From Litchfieldella anticariensis FP35 = DSM 16096 (GTDB taxonomy: Bacteria; Pseudomonadota; Gammaproteobacteria; Pseudomonadales; Halomonadaceae): DNA of 64,000 bases. This document shows positions 58,194-64,000 of this stretch, piece by piece. The stretch lies in the NCBI RefSeq assembly GCF_000409775.1, contig NZ_KE332377.1, positions 1,026,073-1,090,072 of the forward strand. The letters are read 5' to 3'. A program made the translations under genes and the position numbers. The first letter of the stretch is position 1. The number at the start of each line of letters is the position of its first letter. The notes under the pieces were generated by a model, which was not told the DNA's origin, did not search any database, and worked only from the letters and a program-made list of their open reading frames with translations.

Positions 58194-60008
58194 ATGAGTT
58201 TTGACGCCAAGCAATTTCTCAAGACCGTAAGTGCAGCACCCGGCGTCTATCGCATGCTCGACGACCGAGGCGACACGCTTTATATCGGCAAGGCCAAGCG
58301 CCTCAAATCCCGCTTGGCTAGCTATTTCCGTGGCGCTCTCAATACCAAGACCCAGGCCTTGGTGGCACGTATCGCCGATATCGAAGTCACGCTAACCCGC
58401 AGCGAGACAGAAGCCCTGTTGATGGAACAGGCGCTGATCAAGGAGCTCCGGCCGCCTTACAACATTCTGCTGCGTGATGACAAATCCTACCCGTTCGTAT
58501 TCGTCAGCGATCGTCATCCTTATCCAGCACTAGAGCATAAGCGAGCGCGCAATCGGCGCAGCGACGGTCGCTACCTGGGCCCCTACCCCAGCAGCGGTGC
58601 CGTGCGCGAAACCCTGTCACTGATGCAAAAGATCTTTCGCATCCGCAACTGCGAGGACAGTGTCTTCGCCAATCGCACCCGGCCATGCCTGCAGTACCAA
58701 ATCGAGCGTTGCAGCGCACCCTGCGTCGACTATATCAGCCAGGAAGACTACCGCCGCGACGTAGAACACGCCGTGATGTGCCTGGAAGGTAAGAGTGAAC
58801 AAGTGACCGAGCAACTCACCGAACACATGGAAGCCGCCAGTCAAGCACTCGAGTTCGAAGAAGCTGCCAGGTTGCGTGATCAGATCCAGCAGTTGCGCCG
58901 CCTGCAGGAACGCCAGATCGTCGATACCGACGCAGGGGATGCCGATCTTTTTGCTTTGGCCGAGCGTCCGGGAGGGCTATGCATTTCTGTGGTTACCGTG
59001 CGCCAGGGGCGCATGCTCGGCGCGCGCCATCACAGTCCCGACAACGGCCTAGACTTGAGTGCTGAAGAACTGCTGGGCGAGTTCGTCAGCCAGTTCTATC
59101 TCGGCCAAGGACGCGAACCACCCCAGGAAGTGCTGACGTCTCACCCATTACCCGATGCCCCGCTGCTGCAGACGGCGCTATCCGAGCAGGCCGGCAAGCG
59201 TATCCGCGTAGCACACCAGGTACGCGGTCATCGTGCTCAATGGTTGCAACTGGCACGCACCAATGCCGAACAGTATCTGGCTTCCCAACTCGCCAATCAA
59301 AGTCAGCTGACACGGCGTTTCGAGGCGCTACGGGAAGCCCTGGCACTTGATACCACACCCGAGCGACTGGAGTGCTTCGATATCAGCCATAGTCATGGTG
59401 AAGCCACCGTGGCCTCCTGCGTAGTCTTCGACCAGCAGGGGCCAGTCAAGTCGGACTATCGTCGCTACAATATCGAAGGCGTTGCCGCTGGCGACGACTA
59501 CGGTGCCATGCGCCAGGCATTGACGCGTCGATTCAAGCGACTGGCGAGCGGTGAAGGCAAGCGCCCCGACATCCTGTTGGTGGATGGTGGCAAGGGCCAG
59601 CTCAACATGGCCCGAGAGGTGTTCTCCGAACTCGGGGTCAGTGACGTGCAGTTGGTTGGGGTCGCCAAGGGCACCACTCGCAAGCCTGGACTGGAGACCC
59701 TGTTCGTCGAAACAGCCGATCATAGCCTGAACCTGGATAGCGGCTCACCGGCACTGCACCTGGTTCAACATATCCGAGATGAAGCCCACCGCTTCGCCAT
59801 TACCGGTCATCGGACACGACGCGACAAGCAACGCCGCACTTCGACTCTGCAGGGAATCCCCGGCGTTGGCCCCAAACGTCGTCGCGAGTTGCTGCGTTTC
59901 TTTGGCGGCCTGCAAGGTGTACGCCAGGCCTCCCGCGAGGAGCTTGCCCGAGTCCCCGGCATCAGCGACAACCTGGCCACAACGATCCATCAAGCCCTGC
60001 ATGGATGA
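58194..60008 (+). CDS. uvrC: Excinuclease ABC subunit C
   Basis: 604 residues, usual length. N-terminal GIY-YIG-type nuclease (PGVYRMLDDRGDTLYIGKAK), Cys-rich/UvrB-binding UVR region (EAASQALEFEEAARLRDQIQ), RNase H-like 5'-incision domain (ECFDISHSHGEATVASCVVF; LLVDGGKGQLN) and tandem HhH at the C-terminus (IPGVGPKRRRELLRFFGGLQ). It makes both cuts in nucleotide excision repair. Confidence 0.97.
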   Translation: MSFDAKQFLKTVSAAPGVYRMLDDRGDTLYIGKAKRLKSRLASYFRGALNTKTQALVARIADIEVTLTRSETEALLMEQALIKELRPPYNILLRDDKSYPFVFVSDRHPYPALEHKRARNRRSDGRYLGPYPSSGAVRETLSLMQKIFRIRNCEDSVFANRTRPCLQYQIERCSAPCVDYISQEDYRRDVEHAVMCLEGKSEQVTEQLTEHMEAASQALEFEEAARLRDQIQQLRRLQERQIVDTDAGDADLFALAERPGGLCISVVTVRQGRMLGARHHSPDNGLDLSAEELLGEFVSQFYLGQGREPPQEVLTSHPLPDAPLLQTALSEQAGKRIRVAHQVRGHRAQWLQLARTNAEQYLASQLANQSQLTRRFEALREALALDTTPERLECFDISHSHGEATVASCVVFDQQGPVKSDYRRYNIEGVAAGDDYGAMRQALTRRFKRLASGEGKRPDILLVDGGKGQLNMAREVFSELGVSDVQLVGVAKGTTRKPGLETLFVETADHSLNLDSGSPALHLVQHIRDEAHRFAITGHRTRRDKQRRTSTLQGIPGVGPKRRRELLRFFGGLQGVRQASREELARVPGISDNLATTIHQALHG

Positions 60009-60069
60009 TCGCGACGAAGGCAGATAGAATGTGCTCTCTCGACCACCGGCAAGGACACGCGGCACACCC

Positions 60070-60618
60070 ATGAACATCCCCAACCTCCTGACCCTGGCGC
60101 GCATCGCCTTCATACCGCTGCTGGTGATTGTCTTTTATTTACCATTTTCCTGGAGCATGCTGCTGGCAGCACTGCTGTTCGCCCTGGCAGCAATCACCGA
60201 TTGGCTCGACGGTTATCTGGCTCGGCGCTGGGATCAGAGTACACCGTTCGGCGCCTTCCTCGACCCAGTGGCCGACAAGTTGATGGTCGCCGTGGCCCTT
60301 GCCCTGTTGATCGAACTTTATGAGGCGGTCTGGCTAACCCTACCAGCGTTGGTGATCATTGGTCGCGAGATCGTGATCTCCGCCCTACGCGAATGGATGG
60401 CCGAGATGGGCAAGCGCAGTAGTATCGCCGTGTCGTGGATCGGCAAGATCAAGACGACGTTACAGATGGTGTCGATCTTTCTGTTGCTTGGATTCCCACC
60501 AAACACACCCATCGCCAATCTCGGCGTAGTCACGCTTTTCGTAGCTGCCGTGCTGACCCTATGGTCGATGTTGCAATACCTTCGCACCGCCTGGCCACAT
60601 CTTAGTCGCTCGATGTGA
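60070..60618 (+). CDS. pgsA: CDP-diacylglycerol-glycerol-3-phosphate 3-phosphatidyltransferase
   Basis: 182 residues, four to six helices. The CDP-alcohol phosphotransferase motif reads [20 protein letters not shown] then LDPVADK, with all Asp/Gly/Arg positions present. It makes phosphatidylglycerophosphate in the inner membrane. The start at 60070 ([12 protein letters not shown]) is the family start. It is likely cotranscribed with uvrC, 61 nt upstream. Confidence 0.96.
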   Translation: MNIPNLLTLARIAFIPLLVIVFYLPFSWSMLLAALLFALAAITDWLDGYLARRWDQSTPFGAFLDPVADKLMVAVALALLIELYEAVWLTLPALVIIGREIVISALREWMAEMGKRSSIAVSWIGKIKTTLQMVSIFLLLGFPPNTPIANLGVVTLFVAAVLTLWSMLQYLRTAWPHLSRSM

Positions 60619-60644
60619 GCCACTCTGGAAAGGCCAATAAGCAA

Positions 60645-60672
60645 TTGACAGATACGCACTTATCCGTATAAT
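60645..60672 (+). promoter_or_regulatory. Promoter of the tRNA-Gly-Cys-Leu cluster
   Basis: TTGACA (60645-60650), 16 bp, TATAAT (60667-60672): both hexamers perfect. A GC-rich GCGCTC follows the -10, as in stringently controlled stable-RNA promoters. Confidence 0.9.
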
Positions 60673-60687
60673 GCGCTCTCGAGTCGA

Positions 60688-60762
60688 GCGGGAATAGCTC
60701 AGTGGTAGAGCATCGCCTTGCCAAGGCGAGGGTCGCGAGTTCGAATCTCGTTTCCCGCTCCA
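60688..60762 (+). tRNA. tRNA-Gly (GCC)
   Basis: 75 nt: acceptor GCGGGAA/TTCCCGC, encoded CCA, anticodon loop TTGCCAA giving GCC, T arm GTTCGAATC. First of three tandem tRNAs. Confidence 0.97.
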
Positions 60763-60785
60763 TTTATTGGAAAACGACTCAATGA

Positions 60786-60859
60786 GGCTGGATGGCAGAG
60801 TGGTTATGCAGCGGACTGCAACTCCGTGTACGCCGGTTCGATTCCGACTCCAGCCTCCA
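60786..60859 (+). tRNA. tRNA-Cys (GCA)
   Basis: 74 nt: acceptor GGCTGGA/TCCAGCC, encoded CCA, anticodon loop CTGCAAC giving GCA. Confidence 0.97.
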
Positions 60860-60892
60860 TTTGCAATCCCTCTTTTTGCCTGCTCGAACTCC

Positions 60893-60979
60893 GCCCGGAT
60901 GGCGAAATTGGTAGACGCAAGAGACTTAAAATCTCTCGGTGGCAACACCGTGCCGGTTCGAGCCCGGCTCCGGGCACCA
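60893..60979 (+). tRNA. tRNA-Leu (TAA)
   Basis: 87 nt with the long variable arm of class II tRNAs (CGGTGGCAACACCG), acceptor GCCCGGA/TCCGGGC, loop CTTAAAA giving TAA and encoded CCA. Confidence 0.97.
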
Positions 60980-61023
60980 ATCTCTTCGGCGGTTCTCCTG
61001 GCTTTCACCCAGGGTTTCTTTTC

Positions 61024-62169
61024 ATGAAAATGCCGCGCCTGCGCGACCCCTACTTCAACTATCGATACCAACATGCGCTGCATGTATTTCGTGTCTCGCT
61101 GGCGCTAACAACCACTTTCAGCATCATCCATCTGTTTTCGATTCCCCATAGCGGCTGGGCACTGGTCAGCACTATCATGGTGATGGGCAACCTTCCGCAT
61201 ATTGGAGGCGTCCTCGATAAGGCTGGCCAACGTTTGTTGGGTACCTTACTTGGCGCGAGCTGGGGGATTCTGCTGATTCTGTTACCCGTGCCACTGCCCA
61301 GCTTCATACCACTAGGCGCCCTTGCCGGTATCGCTGTCGCCACCTATGCGACATTTGCCAACCGATATGGCTACAGTGGCTTGATGTTCGGTATCAGCCT
61401 ATTGTTGGTACTGGGCGAAGGACACCAGGACCTAACCATCGCGCTGTGGCGCTCCTTCGATGTGATTCTCGGCACCGTGGTGGGCATCCTGGTGACGATC
61501 GCCGTACTGCCACAGAAAGCCACTGACATGCTTCGCTTCCAGCTTGCCGAGAACCTCGACAAAATGGCTCGGCTCTATCACGCACATACCACTGCCAGTG
61601 CGGGAATCGACGTTGACTCACGAGAACTGTTGAAGGCCACCAGCTCACTGTTGACCAAGCAACGTGGACTGGTCGATGCCATTCATAGTGAACGACGCCT
61701 GCGACGTAATGAGCTCGACGACATCATTGCCCTCGAACGACGCATGCTCTCCACCATCGAGCTGCTGCTGGAAACCCACTGGACGACCCGCGCCGGACAT
61801 GATCGTATCGAGGCTTTAGAGGGGCTTCGCGAGCAGCAGCATCGACTAGCGCGTGCACTTGGCACCTTAGCCTTTCAGATACGTACCGGTCAGAACATCG
61901 ATGTCGAGGTCACGCCATTCGACTTGCAACGTTATGCCGGCAAGGTCGAGGGCGCACGCGGCGAGGATGGGCGCACTCTGTTCAGCCCTGGCGGTTACCT
62001 GTGGCTCAATCGCGAACTGGCGAGACTGACCGAGGAGCTGCTCGAGCGCCTTGGCGGGCTACGCCGCTTGCCCAGCAAACGCCTGCGGCGTCGCGCCTCA
62101 CATCACACCTTGATCAGCAAGGCTCAAGATCGTTTCGATGAAGACCGGGATGCGCAGAGGAGAGGATAG
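61024..62169 (+). CDS. FUSC family membrane protein (YccS/aromatic acid exporter-like)
   Basis: 381 residues: six helices in the first 170 residues (HVFRVSLALTTTFSIIHLFS; VLDKAGQRLLGTLLGASWGI; GTVVGILVTIAVLPQKATDM) and a long cytoplasmic helical part. GQRLLGTLLGA is the FUSC signature found in AaeB/YccS proteins. It may export aromatic acids or help envelope integrity. The ATG at 61024 with AGGG upstream is chosen; the frame runs back through the tRNAs but that part is not coding. It ends 2 nt before nadB. Confidence 0.82.
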   Translation: MKMPRLRDPYFNYRYQHALHVFRVSLALTTTFSIIHLFSIPHSGWALVSTIMVMGNLPHIGGVLDKAGQRLLGTLLGASWGILLILLPVPLPSFIPLGALAGIAVATYATFANRYGYSGLMFGISLLLVLGEGHQDLTIALWRSFDVILGTVVGILVTIAVLPQKATDMLRFQLAENLDKMARLYHAHTTASAGIDVDSRELLKATSSLLTKQRGLVDAIHSERRLRRNELDDIIALERRMLSTIELLLETHWTTRAGHDRIEALEGLREQQHRLARALGTLAFQIRTGQNIDVEVTPFDLQRYAGKVEGARGEDGRTLFSPGGYLWLNRELARLTEELLERLGGLRRLPSKRLRRRASHHTLISKAQDRFDEDRDAQRRG

Positions 62170-62171
62170 CC

Positions 62172-63761
62172 GTGACATCCAGCGAACATGATGTGCTGGT
62201 CATTGGGGGCGGTGTTGCTGGCCTAAGCCTGGCTTTGGAGCTGGCCGATGAGCGGCGTGTCACTCTGTTGCGTCCGGTCAGCGACGACCACGGCGCGAGT
62301 CGCTGGGCCCAAGGCGGCATCGCGGCAGTGCTCTCGCCCCAAGACGATATCCAAGCCCATGTGCAAGATACCCTCAATGCTGGTGATGGCTTGTGCGACG
62401 AAGCGACCGTACGCTTTACGGTCACCCAAGGGCCTGCCGCCATCGAGTGGCTGGTAACGTTAGGCGTCCCCTTCACCCCGGATACCAGCCCCCAGGCCCC
62501 CTACCCCTTCCATCTGACTCGCGAAGGTGGCCATGGGGCTCGGCGTGTGATTCATGCCGCTGATGCAACGGGGCGCGCGCTGATCGATACACTACTCGAG
62601 CATGTCGCACGACACCCGGGAATCACCGTGCGCCAAGACGTCAATGTCATCGAGTTGATCGGTGACGCCACTGGTCACTGTCGTGGCGCCTACGGCCTTA
62701 CCACTCATGGCAAACTCGAAACGCTACAGGCTAACGACACCGTTCTCGCTACCGGCGGTGCCAGTGGGCTGTTTCAACATACGACCAGCCCGGTTCCCGC
62801 GTGCGGTGAAGGCATGATCATGGCAGCTGAACTCGGCGCCACCCTGATGAACCTGGAATTCCAGCAATTTCATCCGACATGCCTCTACGACCCTACAGGC
62901 AGCCCCTTCCTGATCAGTGAAGCATTGCGTGGCGAAGGGGGAATTCTCAGGAACCTCGACGGCCATCGTTTCATGCCGGCAATCGACCCTCGAGCGGAGC
63001 TGGCACCACGCGATATCGTCGCCCGAGCCATCGATGCCGAGATGCAACGCCGCCACAGCCAACATGTGTTGCTCGACATGACACATCTCCCCGCCGAGAC
63101 GCTGCGCAAGCTGTTCCCCACCATTCATGCGCACTGCCTGGCACGAGGGCTGGACATCACCCGCGAACCCATCCCCGTGGTACCCGCCGCCCACTACAGC
63201 TGTGGCGGGGTGGCAACCGACCACCATGGCGCCACACGGGTTCCTCACCTGTACGCCATCGGCGAAGTCGCCTGCACTGGCCTGCATGGCGCCAACCGCA
63301 TGGCTAGCAACTCGCTGTTGGAGTGCCTGGTCTTCGCTCGCGCCGCCGCGCAAGCTCTACGCAAACCCAAGCCAGGCTCCCTAGCTCCCGTGAAAACGCC
63401 GTCCTTCAGCCGATGCCATGCACAAGTTGAACCGGCAGCCCTTGGCGAACTGCTAGCGGATACGCGCCGCACGATGAGCCGAAACGCTGGCATCGTACGC
63501 CATGATACTGGTCTCAGCGAAGCTGCTGCCACACTGCACGACCTGGTCGCACGATGCCGATATCTATGGCAACGACATATACCCAGTAATGAACTGGCCA
63601 AGGTATGTCGGGCGGTACGACTGGCCGAACTCACCGTCGATGCCGCTCGTCGACGCCGCGAGTCGCGAGGCCTGCATTACAATCGGGATTGCCCGGAACA
63701 CGCCAACGGGTCGGCAAAGCCGTCGTTTTCCTATTTAGACGCTTTCGCCGACCACGCCTAA
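62172..63761 (+). CDS. nadB: L-aspartate oxidase
   Basis: 529 residues. FAD-binding VLVIGGGVAGLSLALELADE at the N-terminus; substrate/FAD blocks SRWAQGGIAAVLSPQDD, HPTCLYDPTGSPFLISEALR and GEVACTGLHGANRMASNSLL. It oxidises aspartate to iminoaspartate for NAD synthesis. The start is GTG at 62172 behind AGGAGAGGATAGCC. The stop overlaps that of the convergent ygfX-like gene. Confidence 0.96.
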   Translation: MTSSEHDVLVIGGGVAGLSLALELADERRVTLLRPVSDDHGASRWAQGGIAAVLSPQDDIQAHVQDTLNAGDGLCDEATVRFTVTQGPAAIEWLVTLGVPFTPDTSPQAPYPFHLTREGGHGARRVIHAADATGRALIDTLLEHVARHPGITVRQDVNVIELIGDATGHCRGAYGLTTHGKLETLQANDTVLATGGASGLFQHTTSPVPACGEGMIMAAELGATLMNLEFQQFHPTCLYDPTGSPFLISEALRGEGGILRNLDGHRFMPAIDPRAELAPRDIVARAIDAEMQRRHSQHVLLDMTHLPAETLRKLFPTIHAHCLARGLDITREPIPVVPAAHYSCGGVATDHHGATRVPHLYAIGEVACTGLHGANRMASNSLLECLVFARAAAQALRKPKPGSLAPVKTPSFSRCHAQVEPAALGELLADTRRTMSRNAGIVRHDTGLSEAAATLHDLVARCRYLWQRHIPSNELAKVCRAVRLAELTVDAARRRRESRGLHYNRDCPEHANGSAKPSFSYLDAFADHA

Positions 63762-64000
63762 CCGTACACTGGGTGAGCAACCAGGTTACGCCGCAAATCA
63801 CGGAGAACCTGAGGCGGGGCACTATCTGGCCATAGCCAGTAATGTCTCCCATCCATCGCCAGAGCAATCAGCCAGGGCCCTAGATAGGTCACCTTGACGC
63901 TTACATCCTGCCAAGGGCTATCCATCGCATCCCGGTATTGCCAGCATCCCCCATGGCCATCTCCCGGTATCCAGCGACACTGCCATGGGCGCTCCCGGCA
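63758..64000 (-). CDS. YgfX-like (CptA) protein, 3' part
   Basis: The minus frame is open from the window edge to a TAG at 63758 and gives 80 residues. The end, WLIALAMDGRHYWLWPDSAP then QVLRDLRRNLV, has the pattern of YgfX C-termini (a polar strand, LxPDS, then an R-rich helix). In related bacteria ygfX-sdhE lies beside and convergent with nadB, which supports the call. The N-terminal membrane helices would lie beyond the window. Confidence 0.55.
   Translation of the reverse strand, partial: CRERPWQCRWIPGDGHGGCWQYRDAMDSPWQDVSVKVTYLGPWLIALAMDGRHYWLWPDSAPPQVLRDLRRNLVAHPVYG

Noticed and set aside
60718-61023. Upstream extension of the FUSC gene
   Set aside because: It would translate through tRNA-Gly, tRNA-Cys and tRNA-Leu.

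Overview
The window looks like chromosomal DNA of a halophilic gammaproteobacterium, most likely Halomonas or a close relative. This is inferred from GC-rich housekeeping genes, the gene order rsxABCDGE-nth, uvrY-uvrC-pgsA-tRNA and nadB converging on a ygfX-like gene, an acetate-switch type symporter-kinase locus, and many c-di-GMP proteins. No 16S gene is present, so the genus is not proven.

Positions 1-18.9 kb are accessory DNA. From about 5.2 to 18.3 kb there is an integron-type gene-cassette array read on the minus strand. I count ten attC-like sites (5165, 9134, 10478, 11010, 11712, 12151, 15449, 16466, 17027, 17583), each just downstream of a minus-strand gene. In seven of them the gene's TAA stop overlaps or touches the GTTA-type core. 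Cassette cargo includes a LysE exporter, an AraC/VOC/membrane trio, a HEPN-like protein with an RxxxxH motif, a frameshifted barstar-like gene, a protein with an amyloid (RHIM-like) signature, a Cys-rich protein and several unknown membrane proteins. No integrase gene is in the window. A repeated leader of up to about 160 bp, ending in a TAACAG-type motif 13-28 nt before the start codon, precedes at least six minus-strand genes; one copy is split by an IS1182-family element whose transposase is frameshifted. The 1-5 kb part is a mosaic of intact small genes (NYN, SnoaL-like, nuclease, YCII, retropepsin-like) and truncated ones (LysR, methyltransferase).

From 18.6 to 30.7 kb the island grades into the chromosome. 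A decayed copy of a deaminase 3' end and a membrane-protein remnant lie next to a GAF-EAL protein. The intact deaminase, two tandem MHYT-GGDEF-EAL proteins, a glutathione transferase, metG and a CHASE4-HAMP-GGDEF cyclase follow. Four c-di-GMP proteins therefore sit within 12 kb.

From 30.8 to 64 kb the region is core chromosome: the Rsx/Rnf electron-transport operon with nth and a YdcF-like gene; a tRNA-queuosine mannosyltransferase-like gene beside an arsA remnant; a translationally coupled operon of receiver, sensor-exonuclease fusion, small membrane protein and symporter-kinase (CrbS/MxtR-like), facing a DUF294 nucleotidyltransferase; argG with a HlyU-like gene; rnt, grxD and argF; a gamma-glutamyltransferase-like gene with a TRAP transporter and GntR regulator; a split chrA pair; tRNA-Ala; uvrY-uvrC-pgsA; tRNA-Gly, tRNA-Cys and tRNA-Leu; an FUSC-family protein; nadB; and the 3' end of a ygfX-like gene.
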